A DNA stretch of 64,000 nt from Lindgomyces ingoldianus (GCF_010093535.1 NW_022985183.1:470956-534955); one strand, 5' to 3'; counted from the first letter of the stretch, positions 1 to 11,924 are shown. The notes: generated by a model from the letters alone, not told the origin. Program-made: numbers and translations.

Positions 1-437
1 GCTTTACAAACGTACTAGGCTAGTTTATGCTAACATGGCCTAGATTTTGCTTAGCGCGCAAAGAATTAGCTATATTAGCCATAAATGCTATCTAAGGGGA
101 AAATCCTTGCGCATATAGCTTAAGTATAGTCTTAACAATTACCTGCTTGTTTTATTGTGTAGCCTTTGTAAGTTAGCTGTAGAATTAGCTTGTAAAGGTT
201 GTCTAGCGCTATAGTTATTTATTGTTATTTATAGGACCTTGTACATAGCTACAGCACGTTTTTTTAAAAGTTTTATGTCTTGTTTAAAAGTTTAGAGTGT
301 AAACTATATCTTACATTCTTTTAGCGCGTCTAAGTAGTGTTGTTAGGAATGCATTAGTGTAGAAAGGGTAGTTTAGTAGGGTCTTAGCAAAAGTAAGCAA
401 CTTAGGTGTGTGAGCAACTTGCCTGTGAAGTACGTTA
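1..437. mobile_element. Right end of a RIP-degraded Tc1/mariner-like element
   Basis: This AT-rich stretch runs off the left edge of the window. It aligns by eye, in the same orientation, with 18,310-18,750, the right half of the complete element at 17,618-18,748. Shared blocks include TACTAGGCTAGTTTA near the start and AGGGTCTTAGCAAAAGT near the end. Its terminal part (about 365-437, ending TACGTTA) is the reverse complement of sequence at 17,216-17,380, as expected of a terminal inverted repeat. No open transposase frame remains, and the C-to-T and G-to-A excess fits RIP. Class assignment rests on the TIR form and the TA at the end; no catalytic motif was read. Confidence 0.6.
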
Positions 438-1376
438 ACTAAAAATTTTTAACTTAAAACTATAAAATAATAAATAATACTATCTAGTTAAATAGTTAGA
501 GATATATACTTATAGTAAACTTGAAAAAAATACTCTAAAGCGCTATAACGTGTTTATTAGAAAAGTGAGACAGGCAAACGAGTAAGTTAGCCCTACTACG
601 CGTCGCTTTCAAGCACCTTTCTACAACAGTAACAAATGATATTCTTAAGAGAGGCTTTCTTTAGCTATTTAGCAATATAATAAAGGCTAATTTAATAGAG
701 CGCGTTAGCCTACCGTCTGTTGAACTTTTGTTAACCCCATTCTTCGTTAATGTAAAATAGACAAGACGAAAGTAGACTCTAGCACCCATGCTGGCAACCA
801 TGTCCCTGTACAAGTTTTTCGCAGCATCTTCAAGGCCACACCCCTGTTCAGCAGTAAGGAGGAATGAAAGAAGGAAAATTATTACGCTTAAGACTTAACA
901 TTAGCTTTTAGAAACCGTTCTTCAATTGTCATTCGTTATCATACAGGGAATGGTAATGTGACTTCCGGGCATCATATATGTTGTAGATGGCTGTTAGCAC
1001 ATCTGGATACGCTTACGTCTGATGTAAGCCTGTGATTATGAAAGGGTATTAGGGGAGTTTATAGACCCTTTCCCTATGAGATGGACACAAGTCGATATAA
1101 TCGCATTATAAATCATAGTTGTTTATAGAAACATTTATAACAATCTACTAGACTGTAGTTACTCTAAAGTTACTTGTAGAGGACAGGAAAGCTAGTTCAT
1201 AACAAAGATTATAGGAACGTCGAAGCAAAGCAGCTGATTACTATTAGTTATCATTTGTTTCGAGTTGAATCCTGCTGTTCGTTGAATTTGTTAGGGCAGG
1301 TAATTAGTGTGTAGGTGTAATAAAAAAAGCTTTATTAAAAAAGCTAATTTATAGTAGATGAAAATACTAGAATAAA
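438..1376. other. AT-rich spacer with one coding-like remnant
   Basis: No intact gene is visible. On the minus strand, about 670-860, one frame reads without stops through a phrase containing LEDAAKNLYRDMVASMG and VYFRLVYFTL. Its normal base composition contrasts with the RIP-altered flanks. It looks like a scrap of a former gene whose family I do not recognise. Confidence 0.3.
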
Positions 1377-1568
1377 TAAGTTGTTAGATTGAAGCACTGT
1401 TTCTAGGCTTCCTGAGATGAATGATGGGTTTGGATATGATGTATGGGATGATGATTGATTGTATTGATCGTGTTGATTTTTCGATCCTTTTTCTGCTCTA
1501 CTCGTGTTGCTCGGCTTTTGTTTTTTTCGATCCGAGTCCCTCGCGCACTAGCCCTATGCGCGACCAGC

Positions 1569-1628
1569 TTGCAACATGCTGCAATTTGCTGCAATTTGCT
1601 GCAACATGCTGCAAAATGCTGCAATTTG
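1569..1628. repeat. 10-bp minisatellite, left block
   Basis: About six copies of the unit TGCTGCAANN, in which the last two bases are only CA, TT or AA. It is part of the Copia LTR. Because the unit is not a multiple of three and lacks stops, it creates spurious open frames on both strands. Confidence 0.95.
1621..1628. repeat. 8-bp target-site duplication, left copy
   Basis: GCAATTTG lies immediately left of the terminal repeat at 1629 and recurs at 11925-11932 immediately right of the other terminal repeat. The insertion is inside a 10-bp tandem repeat, so a match of this length could partly reflect the repeat itself. Confidence 0.65.
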
Positions 1629-1662
1629 TTATCTCAGCTAGCTCAGCCGGCTGATGAGAGAA
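1629..1662. repeat. Left terminal inverted repeat of the 10.3-kb element
   Basis: It begins TTATCTCAGCTAGCTCAG and matches the reverse complement of 11891-11924. Just inside it lie small inverted repeats (about 1696-1711, TACTCC...GGAGTA; and about 1720-1736, GGGTT...AACCC). Confidence 0.88.
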
Positions 1663-2285
1663 CCGACAACGCACATACCACCATGCATACTGCTACTCCT
1701 AACGGAGTATAACCCAGGGTTAGTGGTTTTAAACCCCTGCAACTAACGTTTTCTCTTATTAGCTGTCTAAAGGACTTTAGTGATTTTTTGTGTACACAAC
1801 TAATTTTAACTGCTTAAGAATAAAGACGTGATTTTTAATAGTACAATAAGTATATTATACACAGACTCTAAAAGTTAATACAACGCGTGAAACTTTAGTA
1901 AGAACATTATAAGCATATTTTAAACAGAATCTAATAATGTCTAGGGCAATTTAAATCTATCTGCGCGCGTAACGCAACCTTTTCTACAACTAATTTCACG
2001 CGTTACTCTAAACCCCCCCCCCTCTTATTATCTACGCCTATGTATTGCAAGGCACTTATATTTTAGGCGCTATTTGTCTTTGCTATTATAAACTACCTCT
2101 AGCTTCTAGATCTGCTAATTTTGTCCTGTGCGTATAGTTCTATTGCAGTAGGTAAAACAGTACTAACACTTGCGTAGTAAGCAGTTTAGACACTAAATAT
2201 TATAAGTATCTTTTTACATATTATTTATGTATTTATTTACACACCTTTTAATGTGTACTGCTAATTATTTGCTGTAGTAGCTACT

Positions 2286-5200
2286 ATGCAGACTAGAGGG
2301 CCAGGTTAGCGCGCAGGGAATTAGGGTTTAGGTAGGAGGCCAGCACAAGTACAGCTTGCGCTAAGTCTTCTAGCTGTCTGCTTAGAAAAGACTACTTATT
2401 TAGTGCTAGATAAGGACTATATAGTGCTAAATTAAGTATATAGACTAGCTAGTGTAATACTTTTTTATGTTAAAGCCTGTTATACTCTAAGTGCTAATGC
2501 CTTATAGAATTTAGTATATAAGTGTTTTATAAAGTGTAATATCTAGTATTAAACACTATTGCTTACTTAGGCTATGCAGAAGTTATTAGGCAGTAGGGAG
2601 CTATATAAGCAGCAGGTGCGCGCTGTCTATTAGCTTATGTATAGCCTTAGAGATATAATCCTTATAGCCTGCACTAGCTTTAAAAAAAGTATTATTTTAT
2701 ATGTGTATTTTATGTTTACAGGCAGCATTACGCTTTAGATTATACTACTGTTAAAGCTAAAAAATAAGTAGTTTAAAGTAATCTACTAGTATTCTAGAGC
2801 ATGTCTATGTCTAGTTACTAAATAAATAAAAAATGCTAACTTAAAAATATTCTAGAAGATCTAGTAGCTTTTATACACTTATATTTTACTAAGTTTAAAG
2901 TAGGCTGCATTACTAGTGTTCTAATAGCTATTTACTAACACTATATTCTATGCTTAGGTTAGGTTAGTAGCATTAGATAAGTGCTATATTATATAACAGT
3001 AAAAAAATTTCTAGAAAAAGTATTTATAGTTTTATAAGCTCTAGTAGTGTTTATCTTTTAATATAATGTTCTTTACTTATACTGCTATGTTTAATAAGCA
3101 GACAGAAGAGGCAGTACGCTGTTTTAGTAGCTTTAGGCTAGAGGGTCTAGGGATAGGTAATAATCTAATAGGCAGCCTAGAGGTAATTAGAACATGCGTA
3201 GATTACTCTAAGATTGCGTACGCTATTATTTTAATTAATAATTATAGTAAGAGCATGTATGCTTAGCTCTTACATATTATTAATTATAAGTTTAGTACTA
3301 CTAGTTCTTCTAGCAACCTAAAGCTTATTCTAAAGACATGTGTGTTTATTAATAGTTACACCTATATTACTAACCTTATAAAGCTCCTCTAATCTTGTCT
3401 TATGTTAGATAGACACTACTCTATAGCAGATGCTAAGAAGGTAGTCTAGGCGTATACTAGTTAGGTTGCAGACACAAACTAGCAGAAGATATATTAAAAT
3501 TTTAAAAGCGCTAATGCCTCTATCTAGATTATTGTCTATACAACTATGCTTAGGATAAGTATAGATATCTCTAGAATTAAGCAGGTATACTAATAAGACA
3601 TCTTAATTACTTAAGATATAAGTAATTTAATGTAGTAGTTTAGTTATAGCATATATAGTTATAGTAAGACTATAGTTACTATATTATTTATCCTTTTTTA
3701 TATGTTTAACTGTCTTAGCACTAATCTAGATGCAAGTAATAGACAGGCTAGCAGCTAGGTAAAGTAAAAGATAAAAAAAAGGCAACCTATAAAAGTAAAA
3801 GATTATTATAAAATAAAGCTTTTTATATTAAGGTAAACAATAACTATAACGTTGCTAGATTAGGCATCTGCTAGTAGTAGTTAGACACCTGTTACTCCTG
3901 CTATAACACCTCTGCCTAGGTCTACACCCCTACACAATAAACCTAAATTAGAGGCTGCAGAAGAGGGGGTTAAAAGCACTTTAGCTAATTTATAAAATTA
4001 TGTAGTTACATTTTAGTATAATAAACACAAAAGTAGACCCTCTAATTAGATAAATAAATAGCTAAACTAATAAGCTAGCATTAAGCTTAAGTAGTAAAAC
4101 CTAATTAACTCTAAGTGTTATTATAAGCACTTACTTTAGTATTTCTAAAATAACTTATTTATATAATTAACATAGCAACCTTTTTTAGAAAAGGTTGCCT
4201 ATTGCATAGGTTATAATCTAGCACTTATGCTATATTAAAGCGCCTTACCTCTGCCTACTAAAAAGACTGCGCTAACGCTAAAAAGTAAGGCTAGCCTTAC
4301 GTTACAGCATATTTAAAAGATATGTTAGGCATTTACTCTTTAGTACTTTTTAAAGGTCTATAGTGTGTTTAAGAATAATATTTTAGTTTTACTTTTATTT
4401 TTAGTGTTTTTTTTATACCTAAACTAATAGAAGCTAGTAAGGCTTATTACTAAACAAAAAAATATTAAAAGTAATAAAGTTATAGTGCTTATTAAGTCTA
4501 GTAAGTATAGCACTAGTAGTGTACAGAATTGTCTGCTATTAGACTAAGAGTTTATAAAGTTGCATCTAGCATTTATTAAAAGCAAGTTTAAGCGTATTAT
4601 GCTTATAGTATAAAGTAAGTTTTATAAAAACAACACACTTCCTAGAATAGGCAACGTCTCTAGGTTGCTAAGTATACACAATGCTACTAGAGCTTTATTA
4701 AGTAGTTATATATAAAATAACAGTCTAGCTATATAGGCTACATAATATAAATATTACTAGCAATAGAACTAGTTAGAGTAATATAGTCTACCTCTTAAAC
4801 TAGTTATAATTAATATATTATTTAAGTCTATAGTGTTAACTATAGTACTAGAGTTACTATTTAATAACAACTTTTCTTTATAAAATAATTTCTTGCCTAG
4901 TAATATTTCTAGTTATTAAGGCAGTTTTTTTATAGTTATAGCACACTTTTTTAGTCTAAATAGTTTATTTGTAGCAGCCTTTACTGCGTTTAGCGTACTA
5001 TACTTACTAGGTGTAGAGTTGTATATGTTGCTAAGGGACAGGCAATGCGCAGCTGTAATTATAAGGAGCCTTATACTAGCCTAGGTCCTACACACGCTAA
5101 CTAGTAGTAGTTACTACTTATTACTGCCTAGAATAGTCTTATTGCCTTTTATTATATTAAATAAAATTACTGTTAGCCTATGCGCTTCTAAGCTAGGTTA

Positions 5201-6930
5201 TAAAGGCAAACAGGCTATGTGCTAGTCCTCTATGCTACATACACTAAGATAGTTAAGAACTCTCTATACTCTAATTACTACAGTTTGTTAGAGCTTATTG
5301 CATAATGTAGATATATTACACACTAATTTAGTAGCTAGTGTAGTGTCTCTAAGCAGATTAACACATAAGCGTTAAAGGCGCCTATTAGATAATAAAGCAG
5401 CTAATATAAGTAGTATGCACATTTATTATAATGCAAATAAGCTGTAGTTAGATAGTTAGAAGTGTTATTAAAACATATTATTAACTCTAACTATATAAAG
5501 CTTAGGGATATATTAATAAAGGCGTAGGCAGTTTTTTCTAGAATACTAAACTAACTATGCTTATTCTTACTATAGTTTAGGTGTAAAGCGTTAGTAATAG
5601 CTTTACTTATTTAAACTAGTTTCCTAAAGCGCTGTACACTAGAGTAGACAGAGCAGCGCTTATAGGCAATTATTATTGTTATTCTTATAGCTGCCCTAGC
5701 ACATCCTCTTGTTTTATATAAGAAGGTTCTCTAAAGGGGTTGCCTATAGTGTAAGGTGCGTGCGTTTAGGGTGTTAGGTTTTATGCACAGTGCAGCTAAA
5801 AAAAAGGATGTAATAAATAAGCTTTATTTTTAACTTTAAAAAAAACACTTTATTAACTAAACATCTTTTTATAGACAGAAAGCGCGTTGCAGAAGACCTA
5901 TAAAATAAAAGAAGGCTACTAGGCTTACATCTTTATATTATTATGCTAGGCAAGTGCGTTATAGGGTAGGTTAAGCTTAAAGATAAACTTAGTAGCAGAT
6001 TTAAAGCTAGCTATAGTTCTAAGTAGAGATAGTAAGTATAAAAGAAAAGTTTAGTAAAGAGTTTTAGTAAAATAGATGTTAAATTTAAAAGTAGCTAAAA
6101 GAATTTAATAAAAAAACTTAGCATAGTTATAAGTATATATTACATGTCTGCGTATCTTTAGCGCATTATATAGAAGCCTAGGTAGAGCAACTTATAGGCA
6201 ATTGTTATTATTATTTTTAAAGAAGAGTATATAAGTAGCTGCAGCAGGTGTTGTTAATAATAAAGTTAAAATAAAGTATGCTAAGTATAGATATAATTTT
6301 TTAATTAAGTAGTTCTTTTAAAAATATGTGCTATATCTACACACTAGACCTATTAGCGCTTAGCTGCTTATATAAACGCACTATAAACACTTTTCTATAT
6401 AATAAACACACTTATATTAAATTATTTTTGTGTTAAATCTGCCTTATTTAGCTAACTAAGTAAAAGAATTAAATAATATAGACTATACATACTTCTTAGC
6501 TAGACAGTAACAGCTATCTAAACTAATAGGCACTCTTTAGGCTATCCTATGTAAGCGTAGAACTTTCTAGACTCTAAAGAGCTAGTTAACTAAAAAAGAT
6601 AGTTTTATGTAATATAGCTTTTAGCATATAATGCTTTACTGTCTGCTTAGAATCTTCCTAGGACTATAAGGATGCCCCTACTATAGTGCTCTACTAAGGA
6701 ATGTTTATATTGTACAACTAAGGGGACTTGTTAATAGACACTACCTAGCTGTAGAAGAGCCTAAACCTAGCCCTTAGCCTTATAACCTTAGGCACTATTA
6801 AGAATAATCTAAATAAAAACTAAATAGACTAAGCTAGATAGTAGTTTTATAGTAAAATTATCTAAATTATTTTTCCCTTAGTGCCTACTAATAAACTAGG
6901 TTTAGGAGAGACCTAGCTAAATAATTAGTA
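2286..6930 (+). pseudogene. RIP-inactivated RecQ-type DNA helicase (about 1,500 codons)
   Basis: One frame can be followed from an ATG at 2286 to at least 6731; in the parts I translated (nearly all of it) I saw no frameshift. The stops are TAA or TAG, as expected if CAA, CAG or TGG codons were hit by RIP. Helicase landmarks in order: motif I ACTSFKKSII (2667-2696, a mutated A-x-TG-x-GKS), a DExH-like LVALDKC (2964-2984), motif III FFTYTAM (3069-3089), and a helicase C-terminal segment with IIVYTTMLRISIDI ending near 3569. A late cysteine pair, CLYCTTKGTC (6702-6731), may be a zinc-binding site. RecQ relatives of this size are known from fungal subtelomeres and repeats. The true start and end are uncertain, and the gene cannot make a protein now. 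It lies inside the 10.3-kb element and converges on the DUF6589-like frame. Confidence 0.8.
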
Positions 6931-8764
6931 AACTAATTATTGTAATTAGATAAACTAATTATTATAGATGTCTTAAATGCCCTCTAATTACTCTCTAATT
7001 ACCCTTTAATAGCCCTCTAATTGCCCTCTAATTGCCCTCTAATTACCCACTAATACAGCATTGCTAAAGCAATATAGCAAATGTTGCATGTGCCTAGTTG
7101 CCTAATTGCTAGTACGCACTAGCACGCATGCAGTCCCTTCTAACTAGTACGCACTAGACTTTCTAGAACTCTGTCTTAACTTTGTGCCTGCTAATTATTG
7201 CTAATTGTTGTCTAAGGTAGCTAGGTCTAGGTCTAGGTCTAGCGTCTAGGAAGGAAACAGGAACAACAAAAAAAAAAAAGAAAAATAAGCATATAAAGCA
7301 TAATAATAAAATACATAACTGTAAATAAAAAAAAAAACTTAATCTAAAATAGTTATAGCCTAAAGTTATATTATAGTTAGTCTAAAAATATAAAAAGATT
7401 AGATATACTTATTAATACATAACACTAGCAACTAAATCTAACACATGCAACTATTTAAAAAAGGGCAGGAAGGTAATAAGCAACAGTTAAAAAGTAAATA
7501 TAGTTAATTAAAAAAAAGTATAGTAAGAAAAGGTTTAAGAACATAGTTAAGCAAAAAAAAAAAGTTTAAAGGCGTGTAAAAAGATAGTTTAGTTAATTAA
7601 AAAGAGTAATAAAAAAAGAAAAAGTAAGACTATATTACTGTAAAGTGTTTAGTACAGCCTAACGCATAGACAGAGGGAAGACTTAGCTAGTTAATAAAGG
7701 TAAATAAGCACTTATAAGGCAAGGTAGAGAATAGAGTAACTATACAGTGTTTAGTACAGCTTAAATTAAAAAAGTAGAAGAAACTTAGCTAATTAGAGTA
7801 AAAAAGTTAGAAATAATTAAAAAAAGTTTAACTAAAAAGAAAAGGCCTATATATACCTTAGCTTTTACTTTAGTAGCAAGAGCACTTAACTAGACTAGAG
7901 TTTCTGCCTAGCAGTAAAAGTACATGTTACAAGATTATTTAAAAGGATATAAAAGGCGCTAGTGTTTAACTAGCATAAAAAATTATAACTTTTTAATTAT
8001 TTTTTACTAATTATAACTAAAAATTGCCTAATTTAGAGGTAAAAGTAGGTAAAAATAAGTAAGATATAACATATATAAGTAATTATAAAGCATTAGATTA
8101 ATAATAAGCAGGCTAGGCAGCAGCAGTAAATAAAGAGAGAGAAAAGTCTTACTAAAGTAAATATATATTGCACGTAATTAATTAATTAGTGTTGTAGAGT
8201 TAAACTATGTTAAACAGCAGGTAGTAAATATAAGTAAATAGTTTATAATAATTAAAACACGCAGTAACATAACATTACTATAATTAAAATAGCTTTAGCT
8301 TCTTTAATTTTTAACTATAGTTTTACTTTAATATAGTTAAGCCTTTATATAACCTTATTTACTACTACTACATCTTTAAATTATTTAAGTAAGATATAAG
8401 CATTTTTATAGACCTTTTAAAACTATTAAACTAATAAGCATTATTATAATTAGAAAACCTTTAGAAATAGTAAGTGTATAAAACTATAATAGTATGCTAG
8501 CAACTAGGTAATCTATAGCTAGGAATTTGTCTTAATACATGCAATATGTAGATAGGCTGTGGGTTAGACAAAGGCGTACAAGCTAATACAAGGGGACTAG
8601 AGAGCAGTTACATACCTAACACTGCGCAGTTATTAAAACTAGTAAGCAACTAACAGCGCACAGCGTCTAATTAGCTGCACTAAGTAAATAGTGCTTTACA
8701 ACACTATTATACATCACAGAAGTGCTTGCTATAAGTATATATAAAATAAAAATATATAATTACT
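6931..8764. other. AT-rich spacer between the two reading frames of the 10.3-kb element
   Basis: Very AT-rich with poly-A tracts. It contains an 11-bp tandem repeat at about 6976-7050 and a short TAGGTC repeat near 7218-7240. No coding frame comparable with the two flanking ones was found. Confidence 0.5.
6976..7050. repeat. 11-bp imperfect tandem repeat
   Basis: Repeats of CCCTCTAATTG and variants (CTCTCTAATTA, CCTTTAATAG), about six units, just downstream of the RecQ-like frame. Confidence 0.8.
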
Positions 8765-11623
8765 TTATTTATCTTTAAAAGCTTTATTAAGACCTTTATT
8801 AAAATTACTATTAATTAAATTATTAACTAAACCCTTAGAGTTACTATAAGTTGTGCCCTTAACTATTTCTATAAATTCTGTTACATTAATATAACGCAAC
8901 TTCTCTACACTAATGCTTACTAGATTAGTTACATCTAGTGCTAGTATATAATTACTAGATATAACATTACTAATGTTAAAGTTTATAACTTTTAATGTTA
9001 ACAACTTAATACCACTAGTAATAATATTAGGGCTTATAATAGGCTAAAGGAGCCTTTAGTTAATCTAACTAGTTAAGCGCTTACAGCGCCTATAACTTAG
9101 CAGATAAATAGTAAGGGTAAATGTCTCTAGCTTAATATTATGCTATGTATGCTTATTCTTACTCTTCTTTTTAAAGGCGCCCTTTATTAGCGCACAGAGT
9201 TGCATATAGAACTAGTAAGATAGTGTAAGATAACTAAAGGTAAAGTTTATGTTATAAGTTTTATTCTTAAAGTGCTATATATTAAGCTTATACACATAGT
9301 TTATAAGCTTAAGCATAATATTAACTACTTAAAAAGTGTCTAGCTTTTTGTGTATATTAACTAACTTAAAGGCAAGTATAGACTGCTAAAGCGTTAAAGT
9401 TAACACCTTATTTAAGACTAACTAGCAAAGGTGTAGCAGCTTAGTACTATAGCGCTTTTAACTAGATCTAAAGAAGAATATAGCTAACAAATTAATTAAG
9501 TAATAAATAATTCTAATATTACTAAACTTAACTACATGCTGTAAAGTAAAGAACATCTTAATTTTTTAAAGAAACTAACATATTATTATCTAGTTACTTT
9601 TAGAATTATTATAGCCTTTTTATATAGTAAGTGTAAAGACTTTTTTATATATCTGCTTAAGTAACTTAATGTACTAGTTAGGCAAAAGCTAACTAATAGC
9701 CTTATTATAAAGACTTTACTAGTATTGCTAGACATCTGCTGCATAGATATCTAGCACCTAGCCTTAGAGATATCTACTATTGCCTATCTTTTAGTAGAAC
9801 AACGCAACTATTTAGGCGCCCTAGCTTAGATGTATTAGCAGCACAGCTATATAATACTTAACATTGCCCTAATTAATACTAGCACAGTTTAAGCGCATAA
9901 TATTATGTAAAAGATTACTAGAAAAGTCTATACCTTTAGGCATATTAAAGTGCGTACAAACAATTATATAAGTAAGTGCCTAAAAAATATAAAAATACGC
10001 AGGCAGTCTAATTATCTAATCCCTTCTATTATATAGCTAAGACGCGCTGCGCTGCTCTTTCTTAAGACTATATATAAACTTAGCAGTTTTCTAGTTGCCC
10101 TATACTATCTATAGCTATGTTTTAAAGCTTAGCTTTTTTAGATTTACAGAAATATTTAACTACTAGAGCTAAATATTATTATGCACTTTATAAGTCTTAT
10201 TAATAACGCCCTTATTAAAGAATATTACTTCTAGATAATTTACCTAGCTAAGTTTTTTACATAGTAGGACTTTAATAGCTAGCATTAACAGCAACTAGTC
10301 CTCTAAGCTAATAAAGACCCTTAATACAGCAGCACTATAGATAGCAGCTATAGTGTATAACATATAGCACAATGTAATTTGCTTGCTTATATAGTCCTAA
10401 ATTATGCCAGGCGCTATACAGATCTAATTAGGCTGCAATGCTATGCTAGAATTAAACATAGACTAGGTTAAACTGTCCTTAAAAATCTATAGACATCTTA
10501 TAATAAGCGCTGTTATTAGGTTCTGCTAGATAGCTATTACAACACCTACAGCATAGTTATAAGTCTAGTTAGTAAAGTTATAATTATTATACATAATTAT
10601 TAACTAAGAATTATGCGCAAGACCTAGTAGCTTAGCATTAAGTAAGACATAAGCTATATAATATAATATTATAACTTATAAGCTCTTTGTATAGTCTACT
10701 ATTTTATTAACCTTTTAGTTTATAATCTTATATAAGTTATAAACACCTAAGCCTAACAACATCTTTACAACACGCTGTTTTGTACTACTACTATGCAAAT
10801 ATAAACCTAGTAGGTAGGTAAGGTAGTTGCATCTCTTCTAGGCCTAGCAACATAAGATAATAGAAGTAATTAGATACACTTTACTATCTTATAAACTCTT
10901 AGCTTTACTATAACTGCCTTAAGCACTTTACTTATTCTGTAAAAGTCTCTTAATAAACTTACTTTAATTTAGAGCTTAATTAGCTATAATTAACTTTAAC
11001 TTAGCAAAATTAACCTTATTTAGCCTAAAGGCTGTATTATACTAGTTAAAGAACTTTTACTTAATAAGACTATTAAGTTCTCTTATAAACATAATAAAAC
11101 TAAAGACACTAGTAGCCTTATTATCTTTACTTAATGCTACATAAATGTTTAGCTATTCTAGTGCTAATTAAAGAATTATCCTGCGTCTACTAGGTAGTAG
11201 GGCCCTTAACAACAGCAGGTCTTATAAATATAACTTAACAAATTTGCCTATTAGCATCTGCAGCTTATCTATTAACGCTAGGACCTGCTCTAGTTTCCTT
11301 AATCTTAAGGTGTAAATAGGTGCAGACAACTAGACACGCTAAGTAGACGCGCCTGCTACTTATAGAGTTGTAAAGGGATAAGTTGTTAGAACTAGGGCCT
11401 AAGGCTTAGCAGCAACCACAAACAAAGGCGAGGAGGACATAGGAGGAGGTGACAATAGAGGTGACAATAGAGGAGGTAGCAGCTTATCTGCTGGAGGAAG
11501 ATGAGAGGGTTGTGGACGCTGGCGCGGACGCGGGGTAGGACTAGTGGACTTATTGGCTATTTTGTACAGTAAACAACGTGCAAAACGCGTAACAATTTAA
11601 TAGATAATAGCAAGAAGTTGCAT
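8765..11623 (-). pseudogene. RIP-inactivated DUF6589-like protein (952 codons)
   Basis: An ATG at 11623 and a stop at 8765-8767 lie in the same frame. Segments I translated at the start, middle and end all stay in that frame, so no indel is needed. Internal stops are TAA or TAG. The N-terminus is proline-rich (PTPRPRQRPQPSHLPP). Mid-protein phrases such as IALQPNQICIAPG, VINKTYKVHNNI, GN-KTAKFIYSLKKEQ and LYNRRD, followed late by SKNKHT (9146-9163), follow the order of blocks I recall for the fungal DUF6589 family (compare VHGDQ-T, YDRR-W and GKHT). Function is unknown. The spaced acidic residues make a nuclease or transposase role conceivable, but that is inference. It is the best transposase candidate in the element. 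The assignment is from memory of the family, without a search. Confidence 0.65.
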
Positions 11624-11849
11624 AGCTGTTGGCCTAAAGTTTAGAGATGTTTAGAGAGGAGGAAGGATGCGTAAATATCAATACAATGTATCCTCATACA
11701 AAAAGCGAGCACTGAAATCGGTCGTCCATACAATTGATCACCAAAGTCCCTCAGACGGCTGGGGAGAGAAGCTAAATCTAGCATCCTTATTGGCCAGAAA
11801 GATAGCGTGAGCGCCACCGGCGCGACTAGCATGGGTTTATGTTGACTAG

Positions 11850-11893
11850 CAAGGGTATCAGGGGCTCTGCCCCTGTCGGGGCTTCGCCCCTTC
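11850..11893. repeat. Paired GC-rich hairpins at the right end of the 10.3-kb element
   Basis: Two adjacent perfect stems, GGGGCTCTGCCCC and GGGGCTTCGCCCC, lie just inside the right terminal repeat in a segment not altered by RIP. Subterminal hairpins of this kind can be protein-binding or folding sites in transposon ends. Confidence 0.75.
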
Positions 11894-11924
11894 TCTCCCC
11901 AATCGGCTGAGCTAGCTGAGATAA
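11891..11924. repeat. Right terminal inverted repeat of the 10.3-kb element
   Basis: It ends GCTAGCTGAGATAA and is the inverted match of 1629-1662. The right copy of the GCAATTTG duplication follows at 11925-11932. Confidence 0.88.

Larger units (their letters stand above)
1382..1628 (-). repeat. Left LTR of the Copia element, first part
   Basis: It begins TGTTAGATT and aligns base for base with the right LTR at 16816 onward. Where they differ, this copy has C or G and the right copy has T or A. It ends inside the 10-bp minisatellite, where the 10.3-kb element is inserted, and resumes at 11933. Confidence 0.88.
1629..11924. mobile_element. 10.3-kb DNA element with terminal inverted repeats, RecQ-like helicase and DUF6589-like protein
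   Basis: The ends are inverted copies (1629-1662 and 11891-11924; the outer 21 bases identical, 30 of 34 overall), flanked by GCAATTTG on both sides and interrupting a Copia LTR. Inside are two long convergent reading frames broken almost only by TAA and TAG: a RecQ-type helicase on the plus strand (from about 2286) and a DUF6589-like protein on the minus strand (11623-8765). The outermost 100 bp on the left and about 500 bp on the right have normal composition, while the interior is RIP-mutated. Eight-base duplications are known for hAT, P and Zisupton-type elements, but these ends (TTATCTC) are not the hAT CAGxG type. The superfamily is undetermined. Confidence 0.82.

Noticed and set aside
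1403..1712. Overlapping open frames on both strands rich in MLQHAA or CCKLQQ repeats
   Set aside because: They are by-products of a 10-bp tandem repeat inside the Copia LTR, open in every frame for lack of stops.
1629..11924. Helitron, because of a helicase and end hairpins
   Set aside because: The helicase is RecQ-like and no Rep/HUH block was seen; there are inverted ends and a target duplication, which Helitrons lack.
1629..11924. Starship giant element
   Set aside because: No tyrosine-recombinase captain (DUF3435-like) was read, and the terminal inverted repeats with an 8-bp duplication do not fit.
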